DNA of 64,000 nt. Origin: Sporobolomyces roseus (taxonomy: Eukaryota > Basidiomycota > Microbotryomycetes > Sporidiobolales > Sporidiobolaceae). The number at the start of each line of letters is the position of its first letter. The stretch's first letter is position 1. Of the stretch, positions 35,187 to 47,495 are shown piece by piece. The notes beneath the pieces were generated by a model, which saw only the letters and a program-made list of their open reading frames with translations, had not been told where the DNA came from and made no database searches. Location of the stretch: the NCBI GenBank assembly GCA_016617785.1, contig JADILM010000006.1, forward strand, positions 124,001-188,000. The letters are read 5' to 3'. The position numbers and the translations under genes are program-made.

Positions 35187-35950
35187 TGAGGATGGAGGAG
35201 GGAGAGAGCTGACTTCCTCTCCTCCTCTCCTTCAAATTCCCGTCATCGCAACTTGCCGAATTTCACTTGAATTTTTGCCAGCCTGTCGTCGATCTGAATA
35301 GCGGTCCAGGGGCAAGAGAGATGCTCGATAAAATCCGCGAGAATTATCGTTGGTCCTTCGCAAGAGGGCAACTTCGCAGGTGATCCGATTGCTTGACAGC
35401 GTGACCTCTTCGTAGTCGAATAGTTGGAACACTGGACATGCCTACCTACCGAGAGAAATAAAGTAGGAAAAAAAGGTCTCGATGATCGGCTAGAGAGAAG
35501 CGAGTTCTCCAAAAATCAATCGCTTCCTTCTTTTTCCCCTCGCTCGCCCTTCCGCTCTTCCCGCATTCGTGCAAACAACGCCCTCGACAAGACACTGTAT
35601 CTCTCTACCCTTCACGCTTGTACCGCTACCTCTCTCTTCAGCATTGTCGATCTACAACCCCCTTCAAACATTTTCATCACTTCCGAGGAAACAACCCCCT
35701 TCAACTCGTCTAGACAGTCAGGGAACCGAATTAGTGATAGCTGAAAGGGAGCAGCACATTGTAGAGCTTTCAAAGTGAGCCTCTCCCCTCCCTCTCCCCT
35801 CCCTCTCCTCCTTTTCTCTCCCTCCTTCTTCGCGTCTTAACGCGTCCAGATCTTCCTCCTTCGGGGAGAAGTGAAGGGAGGTTACTTGTAGGAATGTACT
35901 GACTGTATCATGACTGTGTAGTATCGACAGAACGCGTTAAGTAGGCAAAG
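35187..35950. promoter_or_regulatory. Divergent promoter region, SAC2-like gene and TEA factor
   Basis: It holds both 5' UTRs. A GTGAGC near 35775 and a CTGAC-then-TAG near 35910-35923 would fit a 5'-UTR intron of the TEA gene, with a CT-rich tract between them. Only short frames are found. No specific factor site is claimed. Confidence 0.4.
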
Positions 35951-38835
35951 ATGCAGCAACCCTTCTCCTCTCCTTCTTTCGATCAACATCCCGCCTCGGT
36001 AGGGATGGTACGCAAACGAACATTCCAGGACAGTCAGTCGGGTGTCTCGTCAAGTCCTGGGTATTCAGCATGCGACAGTTCCCCTTCCTCTGCAGCCTTT
36101 ACCGATTATCAATACCTCTCTTCTCCTCACACTTCGATCTCGACCCTCGCGTCTTCCCCTATGAGCCGCAACGCATCGACTCAATCCTGCTTCAGCACAT
36201 TCTCTCCTCACGACTACGACGTCGACAACTCTCCTCAGTCGTCTCTCTACGCGCCTTTCCCCTGCTTCTCGCCTACTCAAGATTCCCTCCTCGCCGATTT
36301 CGCAGAACGACCAGGAATGAAGCGAAGAAAGACGATGCCCGACGTCTCGCACCTCTCGCCTTCTTCTCCAGTCAAGTCTAGGGATGTTGCTTCTCCGTTT
36401 ACGCCGAGGGGAAGTGGGAAAGATGGAGAAGATGTTTGGCCTCAAATGGTCGAGGAACACTTTCAGACTGGTATGTCGCGTTTCGTTCTTACTCGAATTG
36501 ATGAGAGCTGTGTCACTGACGTTGAATGATGCCTACAGCTCTCCGATTACTACCGAGATTGGGACGAAAGAAGTTGATCATTCAAGGGAAACCCTGTGGA
36601 CGCAACGAGTTGATCGCCGACTACATCCTGCGCCACACTGGAAAAGTCCGATCTCGCAAGCAAGTGTCGAGTCATATCCAGGTGTTGAAGAATCTGAGAA
36701 AGGACGATGAAGAGTGTGAGTCGGAATTTCTTGCGATCGCACTCCGACGAAAACTGACTCAAGATATCGATTCTAGTCATGTATCTCGTTTCGGATCCCG
36801 TCGAAGGTGAAGATCAGTTCCTACCTGGCAACGCCGAACTCTTCTTCGGCAAGAATGGAATGGCTTCACCTTTCGCTCCTCCCGTCTTCCTCGAACGCTC
36901 CCTCTCTGCAAGCAACGTCCCTCACCATCCTCCCATCGACCTATCGTCAGATCCTTCTCGATTAGATCCCGCTTTCGCCCACCCTCCTCACTCTCACCTT
37001 CACCCGAACCTCCCTTCGCCTCAATCACTTCACTCTCCTTTCATCATGCAGCCCTCACCTTCTTCAGCGACAACTCCCACGTCTGGTATCACTCGAGGGA
37101 TGCAAGGCATGTCGGTCGCCGTCCCTCGATCTCCCGGAGCTATTCCAGCAGCTTGTCCTATCGCTCCTTCATTCATGAACATGATCGCCCCGACGACAAA
37201 CGGCGAGAACGGTCACATCTACGCTCGACTCGACGCACCAAGCGGACCAACTCGATCCACTTACCTCGAGGACCTGCCGCTATGGGACAAACGCTACGCT
37301 CGAATTCCAGCTATGAACGATCACCTTCCTTGTCAATTCCTTCACGTCAATCTTCCCCTCTCAATCCCCGGAGTCAACGGAGCAGTCCTCGATCAACCTC
37401 TCCAGACTCAACTTCGCGTCACCTCGGTTCAAGCACTCCCTCTCACTGCCGTCACGAGCATTTACTGTCACGGAGATTCAGTCATCACCTACGAAGATAC
37501 TTTGAACCCGATTCCTCTCGATGCTTCTTCGACTCATCCTCTCGGTCATCAACACTTCTACGACGTTCCATTCGGATCCGATTTCTGGACGATGTTACTT
37601 CGAGGAGGTCACGATGGAATGTCGGAGGCGAGTCTTCGCAAGTCGACCAAGGATCGTCAAGGACTCGCAGACATGCTACCTGGGTTCTCGGTCATTCAGG
37701 AGTTTGTCGTACCCTCAGAGAACGGTGTCTCGCCAGCACCAGGAGATGAGAACTCATTGAGTCCCGGTAGTTCGATGGGAGATGTCGTTCTCGTCGTTCT
37801 CTACGATCTCGAAGTCAGCAGAGGGTCACGAGCACAATCTGGAGAACTGTCATTCGTTTCAGTTAGGAGGACTTCAGCTCCATCACCTCCCACTTCTTAC
37901 TCGATGCAACTCCCGAATCCTCACTCTCTCCCTCTCCCTCTCCCGATTCACGACTTCGATTCTTACTCTCTCCCGACGGTACCGAACGTTCCTCAACTTT
38001 TTGTCCCGTCTCACTACACTCACCACGATGACTCTCTCGAGACTGCTCGACCCCATTCGATCTCACCTCACAAACCGAATCTTTCCCTTCACATTCCTCC
38101 TCCCTCTCAATTCACTCGACCTAATCCTTCATCGAACCTCTCGTCTTCTCAGCCATCTCCCTCGAACCCACCGAACGGTCCGATCACTCCTTGGGGACAA
38201 GTAGTTCATACTCCTACTCACCCACCTCCCGTCGCGCCTCCTCAATCCGCTCAAGCTGATGCTCAACGAGATCGATCCCGACTCGAAGCAGCGTGGAGAG
38301 CGAACGCAGCAAACACCAACAATCGATGGGATCTCGACTCTCCCGCTCTCTACCCCCCTCCTCATCCCAATTTGTACGGGAATGCTCAAGTTCAAGCTCA
38401 CTCTGGACCTTCGAATTCTTCTTCTTCCCTTTCCTCCTTTTCGATGGATCGAAGATCAGTCTCTACTCCAGTTCTATCCATGTCAAGCCATCAATCGAGA
38501 CCGACGAACCTTCTCCCTCCTCTACCATCGCCTTCGACTCTCGCTCAGAACTTCGCTACTTCCTCTTCTTCCTTCTCTCCTTCTCCTCTATCGTTCCCAC
38601 CTCAACAAACAGATTATCTCAACTCGAAACCGATCGAACGCCGAGAAGAACCGAGAGTTGTGCCAACGACAATCGAAAGGGAGAAGAAACCAGTTGCGAG
38701 CAAATTGGAACAAGACGCGTTCTTCTCGAATCTTTTAGGTTCTACTACAAGGTGAGTCTCGACCCGACTCCTCTCTTGGCTCTGATGCAAGACTGACGAT
38801 GTCCCGACGTTTGCAGGTACACTGTCACTTCTTGA
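35951..38835 (+). CDS. TEA/ATTS-domain transcription factor (Tec1/AbaA family)
   Basis: Four exons (35951-36470, 36539-36715, 36777-38751, 38817-38835) give 896 residues. The TEA domain spans about residues 165-235: [19 protein letters not shown], then [20 protein letters not shown] and [19 protein letters not shown], the family's third DNA-binding helix. TEA factors bind CATTCY-type sites; in fungi Tec1 and AbaA control filamentation and conidiation. The remainder is a very long Ser/Pro-rich region with a more ordered part at about 370-530 ([18 protein letters not shown] onwards). The last exon adds only six residues. Two introns cut the TEA domain or its edge. Confidence 0.92.
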
Positions 38836-39397
38836 TGAATCCCTGACTTTCTGCCTTTTCCCCTTCTCCCTGACCCTGATGCCTGTCTATACAACCCCTA
38901 CTACTACTTTGCTACTATTCTACTACATTATACCATTCCCATTCGAATTGAGTTCGAACCATCTTTACTCCTTTCAACAACCCCCTAATACCCCCTCGTC
39001 TCGCTCAGTACCTTTTCTCCATCCTCGCAGTACCCTCTATATCCCACATCTAGCCTCACATCTCGTGTCCGTGTATCGACAATCCCTCTCTATCTCTCCA
39101 TGTCCCGTCTCGCGTCTCCTCGTTGTCGTGCTTTACCCTGCCTCTCTCCCTCACCAGTTTTCCTAACTTATTCGATTTGCTATTCCATCATTCTCAACCA
39201 TACTCGCCTCTGTCTGTGGTGCTTTATTCGAGAGAGAGAGAGAAAGTCGTAGAGATTGAGAAACAGCTCACTTGACTCACTTGACTTAAACTTCGCGTGT
39301 GTCGTGAAAAGAAGTGTCTATTTTGCTAGTTCTATCGTGATCTTACATCATTCTTACAAGTTCCTTCAGCTTCTATCGTCGAGAACTACTATCCCTC
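38836..39397. other. Convergent region after the TEA factor
   Basis: It is strongly CT-rich at first, then has a short GAGA tract at about 39231-39244. It most likely holds the 3' UTR of the TEA factor and that of the glutaminyl cyclase gene. No gene is seen. Confidence 0.45.
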
Positions 39398-40881
39398 TCA
39401 CGCAATCTCGATCAGCGAGAGATCATTTGAAAAGATCAAAGTGAAAAGAGAGTCAAGACTCACCAATTCATCCCGATTCCTTTTCCCTCTTCCTATTCGT
39501 TCTCTGCCGTCCATCTCAATCCCTCTCTCTTCCTTCGCTCGAGTCAATTCAGGATCCAATCCCAAATACTCCGCGACCGTCAACCTCACGATCAATGCCC
39601 AAGCTTTAATCGTATCCAAATCCAACGCACTCGCATCGTCCTAATCACACCAACCCTCCCTACATCATCAGTTCAAAGTCCAGCAGAGAGAACCAGAGAG
39701 AGAGATTGAAACTCACTCGGATAGTATGCCAAACGTTTGGAAACGGTACACTAATCAAATGAACTACCGGTACTCCCTTCTTCAAAAAAGGTATATGATC
39801 ATCCTCTATACTTCCCATCCAACCCTGAGGACCCTTTCGATCCAAAAAGAAACTGTTCTCTTTCCCTCCTCCATTACTTTTACTCTTCATTTCATAAGCC
39901 TTTCCCTCTAGTCCAGGCCAGAGTAAGCCTGATGTGCCGAGTTTGTGTTCCGAGTGAAGGAATTCGTCGAATAACCATCCAGTCGATTGATGGAAATTAC
40001 GAATGACTGGATTTGGGGCACCCAAGAGGTCGAGTAGGACCAAATGAGAGATTCGATCGAGTGGTTTCGAAGGGACTACGTTCAAAGGTGTTCGAGGTGT
40101 AGTAGTAGGAGTAGACCATTTCTCTACGAGATGTTTCGCGCCATAAATAGAATCCTTCTCTGTCCAATCGACGAATGCTTCCTCTCCATCAAACAGCACC
40201 ACCTGTAACGTCTCCCCTTGGATCCATCTATTCTCACCACTCTCTATAGCTCCTGGTCCACCAGATGATTGAATACGAGTTCGAAGCGAGTCGAGTAAAG
40301 GAGTGAGGGATTCCGCGAGATCCACTAGAATCGCACAAGGTACGGCGGAATCTGTTGCGCCGACAAACTGATCTTGTGGAGGATGTGGGAAGTATTTCGA
40401 ATCGAGGTGGGCAGAGAGGATTAAAGTACGAGATGCGGTAGGGTCGTGAGTGAAGATTAAATTTGTGAAAGTTTTCGATCCTAATGGAGTTGTCGCTGTA
40501 AACGTATCCCTTTCGACATGCTACTTTCCCCCACCAAATCAACTCAGTTATTATTTCGAGCTGTAAAAGGAGATGGAAGCTCACCCAATTGAGTGCTTCG
40601 AAGCGTTTCACAACGATTTCTTGAACTTTGGTCAAATTCTTACTCCCGACTGCACGAGGGATCAAAATCTGACTCAATAAACTCGCAGGATCGTTGTAGT
40701 CCAAGTTCTGGTCCAAATCTGAGAGTGTTGAGAGGTGGGAGAGGGAAGAAAGGGAGATGGGAGAATAGGTGGGGTTACGTTTCGAGAGGATGTGAGGGCG
40801 GGGTCGGGAAGTGTAGGCGAGTAAGGGAGAGAGGAGCAAGAGGAATAGAAGTAGCGGAACCCGCCGCAGTGCTGGAGGCAT
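39398..40881 (-). CDS. Secreted glutaminyl-peptide cyclotransferase (M28-like zinc enzyme)
   Basis: Three exons (40881-40585, 40520-39717, 39640-39398) give 447 residues. The enzyme forms N-terminal pyroglutamate on secreted proteins. A signal peptide is clear: basic start, then PLLLFLLLLSPLLAY. Zinc ligands of the family are visible: the Asp in GATDSAVPC, the Glu in VVLFDGEEAF, and His in PFPNVWHT; LILSAHLDSKYF is the preceding block. GLLWPGLEGKAYEM and GSIEDDHIPFLKKGVPVVHL also match QC enzymes. Another ATG lies ten codons upstream. The Lys/Arg-rich tail of about 50 residues after the conserved VAEYLGL helix is unusual. Confidence 0.9.
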
Positions 40882-41254
40882 CGAACGTGAAGAGTGGAGG
40901 GATGAGAGCAAGAAAGAGAGATCAAGACTTTTTTCGAGAAGTCGATCGTTGTCGCAGGTTACGAGTGAGAGTTACAGAGATGAGAATCAGGACATAGGGA
41001 TTCGGCGAGTATAGGTCTCAAAAGATGCGGAGAACCGAAGTATTCGCAGGCGATTGGTTCGCAAGAATCGCTCTCATTCTTTGGGAGAGACGATGAGATA
41101 AGCAATGATGATGCGGATTGCAGAGTGCGTATACAAGTGTGATATAGAAGGGATTTCGACTTGGGGATTCCGTCGATTTTTTAGATGCTGTAAATCTCAC
41201 TCCAGCAAATCAGCTTCTCGTTTTCAACGCAGAGACTGCCAACGGAAAGATGAC
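40882..41254. promoter_or_regulatory. Promoter region of the glutaminyl cyclase gene
   Basis: It lies between the glutaminyl cyclase start and the uS11m stop, both on the minus strand. No gene is seen. It should carry the cyclase promoter and the uS11m 3' UTR. Confidence 0.4.
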
Positions 41255-42049
41255 TTACACTCGTCTCTTCTTTGCCCTAGTTCCACCAATCTTGAGTGGG
41301 GTCTGTGAGCACAATCGAAGCGAAGTCAGTTTACGATCAATCTCGGTAGAAATTCGCAATTCTTTGCGACTCACAGCATCTGTTACCCTCCTCACGAGAC
41401 CCCTCACCTCGTCTCCCTCAGCACCCATCAAACTCCTAAATACCGCGTCCCTCCCCTGTCCAAACCCTTTCCAAACAACTTCCAATTCAGTAGGTTTCGG
41501 ACCTTTACTCTTTCTCTTGACCCCTCCCGCCAATACTTCAGGTCCATTCAACAATTCCCTAATCTTGGTAAACATTTTCAAAGAGACTTCTACTGCGGCA
41601 TCATAAGTACCTCTAGAAGCACCTTTGTAACCTGCTGAACCTGCTGAAACCCACGCTATAGGAACATGAGGATCTTGAGGGGATGCATCACCGCCTAAGG
41701 GGGAGGTCGAGAGGGTTAGGATAGTGTTGTTTCGAGTGGAGAGGATTGAGAGCTTGTAAGGTTGGGGACGGATTACAGAGGAACGACGTAAAGGAGGAGG
41801 AGTGGTTAGGGGTAAGGAATCTCGAGTGCGAGTGGGAGACGCAGAGGCAGAGGAAGGGGATTGGAAAGCTGCTGGAAGGACTGAGGATCCTGGGAGGGGA
41901 GTTACGGAGGGTGGAGAGGAGGAAGAGGAAGTAGTTTCTGCTGTTGAAGTTGATGTAGTTTGAGTAGAGACGAAACGGGTAGAGCGTAATGAAGAGGGTA
42001 GGGTCGATTGTAATAACCGTTTTGAAGTACTTGCTAGCATCGACTGCAT
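41255..42049 (-). CDS. Mitochondrial small-subunit ribosomal protein uS11m
   Basis: Two exons (42049-41375, 41302-41255) give 240 residues. The N-terminal 90 residues are Ser/Thr/Arg-rich with no acidic run, as in a mitochondrial presequence. The uS11 fold follows: YKLSILSTRNNTILTLS, then IAWVSAGSAGYKGASRGTYD, and the invariant end TPLKIGGTRAKKRRV encoded by the short second exon. It belongs to the mitoribosome platform (yeast Mrps18). An earlier in-frame ATG at 42142 exists, but the presequence is better explained by the start at 42049 or 42040. Confidence 0.9.
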   Translation of the reverse strand: MQSMLASTSKRLLQSTLPSSLRSTRFVSTQTTSTSTAETTSSSSSPPSVTPLPGSSVLPAAFQSPSSASASPTRTRDSLPLTTPPPLRRSSVIRPQPYKLSILSTRNNTILTLSTSPLGGDASPQDPHVPIAWVSAGSAGYKGASRGTYDAAVEVSLKMFTKIRELLNGPEVLAGGVKRKSKGPKPTELEVVWKGFGQGRDAVFRSLMGAEGDEVRGLVRRVTDAVSRKELRISTEIDRKLTSLRLCSQTPLKIGGTRAKKRRV

Positions 42050-42222
42050 GTTTAGTGAGTGTCGAGTGTCGATGTAAGAGGTTAAGAAAGATTTGTGAGG
42101 AGAGAGATCTAGAGGGGTCTCCTTCCAACCTCTCACTTTCATTCGACTGCTCAGCTCTGTGGTCTATCGGTATCATTCTTATTCTCTCTGTCCCGACAGC
42201 CAATCAGTCAATTCAAGAAGGG

Positions 42223-42984
42223 ATGAGAACCTCTCGTGCACCTTCGTGGGATTCACCCATGTTCTATCCTCCCTCCCTATCCTCTCTGATCCACCGTGAT
42301 CGATCAAACGAGACAAGGGAAAGATACAGTGTGACATTACAACAAGAACAGGAAGAATTGGAAGATGAAGAAGAAGATTTCGAACACCTCGTACGCTTCT
42401 TTACTCTCCCTTCTCTCGACGAACAGATCAGAGAGTATTCAAACTGACGAGGTAGTGTCGTGTGTGAGGTATATAGAACTCTGAGATTAAAGAGTATGGA
42501 TATTCCTGGTTGATCCCTTTGGGTCGACAAAACACTCACGAAGAAGATGAAGGCGTGCGTTCATTCTCCCTCACACACATCTCCTACCATTTCCCCCCTC
42601 TTCCCTCACTTCCCTCATTCCCTTTCTCTAACCGACTAGCTCACTCGAAATTTTGCCAAATAGTCTCAATTCTCGACCTCACCCACTCTGTTTCAACCCT
42701 CTACTCGATCCCTCGAACTCCCACCTCCACTCGATCCCAACCTCGCTCCTCCTCCAATCGAGCAAGAAGCAGAAGAGGGAGTAGTAGTCGACTTGGACGC
42801 TGAAATCGAGGATGCAGATTCGATTGAATCTGGATCGACTAGATCGAACGAGGAGAGTATGAGTGGGAGTGAGAATGAGGGGACGGATGAAGGAGATGGT
42901 GGAGGAGGGGGGAGGGAGAGGGTGAGGGCACTCGGGGAGAGACAGGAGAGGAGTACGGAGAATAGTTTGGAGGTTGAATTATAG
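42223..42984 (+). CDS. APC15: Anaphase-promoting complex subunit 15 (Mnd2-related)
   Basis: Three exons (42223-42390, 42477-42554, 42664-42984) join in phase to 188 residues. The N terminus has the Apc15 pattern of a short Phe/Tyr-Pro-Ser-Leu start (MFYPPSLSSLIHRD), then a Gln/Glu-rich helix. The 26-codon second exon carries the defining EYGYSWLIPLGRQNTHEED block. The C-terminal half is a highly acidic, Ser/Gly-rich tail, as in human APC15. APC15 promotes mitotic-checkpoint-complex turnover and Cdc20 ubiquitination by the APC/C. A start at 42259 is equally possible. It is divergent from uS11m with a spacer of about 170 bp. Confidence 0.75.
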
Positions 42985-43538
42985 GAGGCCGGAGTGGAGA
43001 GTAAGGGTTCAGATTGGAAGAGGGAAGGGGGAGAGGTAGCGGTTTCAATGATGAGAGACGACAGAGATCTTTGGGAAGCGGAAGGCTACGAGGATGGAAG
43101 GAAGGGGAGCACAGGGAAATATGAAAGTAGTAAATTTCTGTTGTATTCTGAGATCCCTTCATTTTCTTTCTCATGTAGCGAGACTTTCATAGTGTGAGCA
43201 GGATCGTTGATCGTCCCAGTGTGAAGGCTCGTAAGTCTTTGCTGACCCTCAGAGCGAAGGAATCGAAATTGCGAAGTTTTTGTAATCCGAATTTCGATTG
43301 TCATTGAGTCAGTCCAAGCTGCTTCACCCAACTTCAAATTCACCTCCATCCACTCTTCACTACTTCGAAACCGCCGTATTTCAATAGGCGTACCTCTCTA
43401 CTACTCTATCAAACATACCGCTAGCCGAATCAGTGGCCCTCTAGATCCTTCTCCTCTTTCCTCCACTTTCCATCTCTTCCTCTCCCCTCTACTTCCCTCT
43501 CTACAGCTCCACCACTCGGCATAACTCCCTGAGAGAGG
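42985..43538. promoter_or_regulatory. Region between APC15 and PWP1
   Basis: It holds the APC15 3' end and the PWP1 promoter. The last 100 bp before the PWP1 ATG are CT-rich. Only short frames are seen. Confidence 0.4.
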
Positions 43539-45932
43539 ATGACTTCACTCATTTCAGCACTCTCTTGGATCCCTCGAGGTGCCGCTTCCCAGAACCCACA
43601 AAAATACAAAGTAGACGAACAAGAACTCGAGAGGATCGGGAAATTAGCGCAGGGTCAGTTGGAAGGTGCGAAAGTTGAATTGGAGTTGGCTAGGTTGATG
43701 GAGGATGGTGAGAACAATGATGGGGAAGAAGGAGCCGAATGGGAAGAGTGAGTCTTTTTTTCAACTCTCTCTTGGATTCGGGAGATAGGGGACTGATCAA
43801 GAGGGTTTGTTGAGAGGACAGTGAGGATAGTAATAATGAGGAGGAGATGCAGGTTGAAGGAGAGGGAGAAGAGGTAGAGATGAAAGATGAGGATGGAGAG
43901 GATGAAGCTACTCTCGCGGCGAAATTGGCGGCGAAGAAGATTAAAGCTGCAGCGGCGGGGAAGAAGAGTAAGAAGAAGAGCGGGGGAGAGGGAGAGGAGG
44001 ACGATTTGGCAGCGTATAATTTGGATACTTACGATGAGGAGGAATCAAAGGGAGCTGGTAAGTCCACTCCTTTGCATCTATCGACGCCCTTTGCTGACGA
44101 TAGAGTAACTGCGATGTCCTTACAGCGATGGGAGCTTTCTCGAATATCAAGGGATTGACTTATTATGGAAATACGGAAGATGATCCTTATGTTACTCTTG
44201 AAGCTGTAAGCCCCTCTTCGTCTCCTCTCTCTATCTCTTTCTTCTCTCCTTCTACGATACGATACGACACTTCAACAAAGGAACGAGGGAGATAAAAGCA
44301 ATGATTATTATTCAATATACCCAAATTGCTGAGCCTCTCACTACAAAAGGGCTTTAGTCGGCCTGGAGTTGCAATGCGGTCAACCTTTGACAATTAACCA
44401 TCTTTCGGATCTGAGCTTATCCCCTCTCCTTCCCCCTCTGTCACCGACACTCTCAAACTCCTCGCTTTCGAATGGATTCGTTACTGACACTTTATTCTTC
44501 GATTGTACGCACTCGAATAGAAACAAGAAGATGAAGATTTAGAACGAGAAGAACTAGAGATTCTGCCAACGGACAACCTGATCGTCGCTGCGAAGACTCA
44601 AGACGACGTCTCTCAACTCGAAGTTTACGTTTACGACGAATCCGAAGAGAATCTCTACGTCCACCACGACCTCCTTCTCCCCGCCATGCCTCTCTGCCTC
44701 GAATGGCTCGACTTCTGTCCAGGACGAGAAGGTGGTGATGCGGGAAAAGGAAACTTTGTCGCTGTTGGAACTCTCGATCCAGAAATCGAGATCTGGTCGT
44801 TGGACGTCGTCGATGGATTGTACCCCGATGCGATTCTCGGACCACCACCAAAAGATCCCAATGCTCTCCCTATCGCCTCGACTTCCTCGATCACCGAATC
44901 AACAGCTTCATTGTCAGTAGGAGATGGTAGTGGGAAAAAGAAGAAGAAGAAGAAGCCCAAGAAGCCCAAAGTCGTCGCGAACCCTGAATACCACGTCGAT
45001 TCTATCCTCTCCCTCTCCTGGAACCGATCACATCGAAACTTACTCGCTTCTTCTTCCGCCGATAAAACGATCAAACTTTGGGATCTATCAAGACCAACTT
45101 CTTCACCCGCTTTACGATCCTTCGATAATCTGCATTCCGACAAGGTTCAATCTGTCGTGTGGAACCCTAAAGAATCGACAGTGTTGCTGAGTGGAAGTTG
45201 GGATGGTACGGTTCGAGTGTTTGATTCAAGAGCGCCGGATTCAGGAGTCGCGACGAAAGTCGATAGTGATGTCGAATGTTTGAAGTGGGATCCATGGGAA
45301 CCTTCAAATTTCTTGGTTTCGATGGAGAACGGTTTGGTTCAATCTTACGACTCGAGGATGCTTTCGACTGCGAAGGAAGTTGGGAGAGGGAAGAGTTTGT
45401 GGACTTTGGCGGCGCATGATGGGAGTGTCAGTAGTTTGGACGTCAATTCGATGGTGAAGGGATTCATGGTTACGGGTGGAACGGACAATATGGTCAAGGT
45501 TTGGAATTTGGAAGATACTCAAGCTGGGAAACGAAATATTTCTCTCGTTACCGCACGAGATCTAGGAGTCGTACGTTTTCTCACTCCCATTCATGGCATT
45601 CGTCGGGAGTTGAGCTGATTCTTGTTTCGAGGTTGAATAGGGAAAAGTGTTTTCTGCTTCTTTCTGTCCCGACGATCCAACAACTCTCGCAGTTGCAGGT
45701 TCAAAAGCGAATCTACAACTGTGGGACACCTCTACGTACGTCCTCATCTCTGTCTTCTTTTCCGTTCTTCCGCTGATGTCGAGTCTCTTTCGAGGTGTAC
45801 AGAAATCCTGGAGTTCGAACGGTATTCGGAGATCGACTCAAAGCGCTTGGTAAAGATCTATCGAAGACTGGTGCGGGAGTGGTTGGATTGGATGATGCTG
45901 CCGACGAGGACGAGTACTCGGAAGAAGAGTAG
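43539..45932 (+). CDS. PWP1: WD-repeat ribosome-biogenesis protein Pwp1
   Basis: Six exons (43539-43747, 43822-44057, 44126-44205, 44521-45570, 45641-45735, 45803-45932) give 599 residues. Pwp1 acts in nucleolar 60S assembly. The family start SLISALSWIPRGAA is clear, then a long acidic and Lys-rich stretch, then NLDTYDEEESKG and NIKGLTYYGNTEDDPYVTL. WD repeats follow, for example LLASSSADKTIKLWDLSR, LLSGSWDGTVRVFDSRAP and VTGGTDNMVKVWNLED. The 315-nt third intron is by far the longest in the gene. The acidic C terminus ends EDEYSEEE. Confidence 0.93.
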
Positions 45933-47495
45933 ATTTGAGCTGTTAATATCGAATCAACAGCTTTTACTCTCCATCAGTCTCGCGATTTCTTGCTTCGAAT
46001 GCATGCGAGCAGCCTGATCGATTCTGCTTGTCGATGTTTTCCCTTCCCTTTGAGCTATTTCGTCGTCGTCATCCTCAGATTCGTCGAGTGAAAAACAGCA
46101 AAAAGAGTAGTGCCAGTCTCGACTGCCGAGCTGACCCTCTGCGACTCAGACCCGTTCGAGCGTCCTCAAACGAACTATCGTCGGTCGCACGCTTCGCAAG
46201 TCAGGACTCGTCGAAAGCCCAACTACGAGAACAGTCCCCATCGCGGAGAGTTTCCAACCGTTTCATTACGGTCCTGGTTTCAAGCAGCGAATGGGCAACC
46301 AAGGGCCACACCTTGCAGTTCAACCCCGAACACGACTACGTTGCGTGCATGTGCTCAAGAAAGCAGCGAAGCGGAATCTTTGCTCAAAATCCCTCCTTAC
46401 GAAATTTGCGGCGTAGCCAAAGCAAATCCCTTCTTCTCTGTGAGCGAGAGCTATATAATCAGGATTCAGAGACCTGCGGTGCGAATACGAAGACAAAAGG
46501 CAGTGGCTTACCCTTGCAAACGGTCTTTCGAATCCCTTTGTTCGTCGGACCGCTTACGCTTCGGGCGGGAGCGGAGGTTCTAAGACCGTTCCTTCGGGCA
46601 CCGTCCGGCTTAGAGGGAAGAAAAGCTCAGCGCGCATAGTAGGGTCATCGTCGCTTTCGAAGATTTGTCTATTCCCGAAGAATGTTCTTTCGGTTACGCC
46701 GTCTGTGTGCGTCTTCCATCGGTCATAAGCGTTCACCACAAGTCACTCGAGCGTTCCTATCTTGTTTTCGACGAAAGAGATCACTCATTTCCCAGCGCTT
46801 CACCGACATCTTAGCTCGAAATGCAGTTCCTCGGAAATGCCCTTCAACCGCTTTGACTTTAGAACCCCAACATCCTTCCAGTGACTCCCCTAAGTAGACA
46901 TGAGCAAGAAGCAGCCCTCGGACACAAATAATCGATGCTGAATCTTTTGATTCAAGAGTTGGCGATTTGGACAACCATAGAGAACTTTATATCCCAGAGA
47001 TACAGACACCTTGAGGCCCTCTGTCCCGACAGAAGGGCATGAAGGAGAATATACATTCTGCGTACAGATGCACGACCGACGGAGAACTCATTGAGACTAC
47101 TCGAGGACGCTTGAGAAAGTCGAAATGGGTTCAAAGTCGAGAGTGTCGCCTACAAAGGGGCACTATCCTTTTTTTGCCTTGCGATCGAAGTCGTCATCAA
47201 GAGCTTCTGCCTTTCTGTCGCTTTGAAGTCGATCCATCTGCTGACGGACGTGAGAAGATGGATACTGCGAAGTAGCGAAAGAAATTCGTCGACTCGTTTT
47301 CGTCTTCTTCCTCATGACATTACAGATTACACCTCCTACCATCTCCCGATAATCAACTCGACGCACTCAGCGAGTAGGACGAGACTCTTGCGAAATGAAT
47401 GAATTTGAGCAAATGTAATGCCATAGAAATAGCGAAATCCAAAGATTACGCGTATTCTTCTCACTCCCTCCGCTCATCCTCATCCAGTCTGAAAG
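45933..47495. other. 1.5-kb region between PWP1 and RPT4 with overlapping unassigned frames
   Basis: Two overlapping plus-strand frames (46028-46639 and 46110-46583) are long for chance but have no motif, no clear start and no splice partner. Minus-strand frames at 46554-46974 are similar. A TATA-like CTATATAATC lies at about 46451-46460. The composition is more balanced than in neighbouring CT-rich spacers. It could hold a fast-evolving gene, an RNA gene or a decayed insertion; I could not decide. The last part must carry the RPT4 promoter. Confidence 0.35.

Noticed and set aside
37153..37749. A 198-codon plus-strand frame inside the TEA factor
   Set aside because: It is a shadow of the 658-codon exon of the TEA gene in another frame.
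39231..39244. Short GAGA tract
   Set aside because: It is a simple low-complexity run in a 3' flank, with nothing to suggest a regulatory array.
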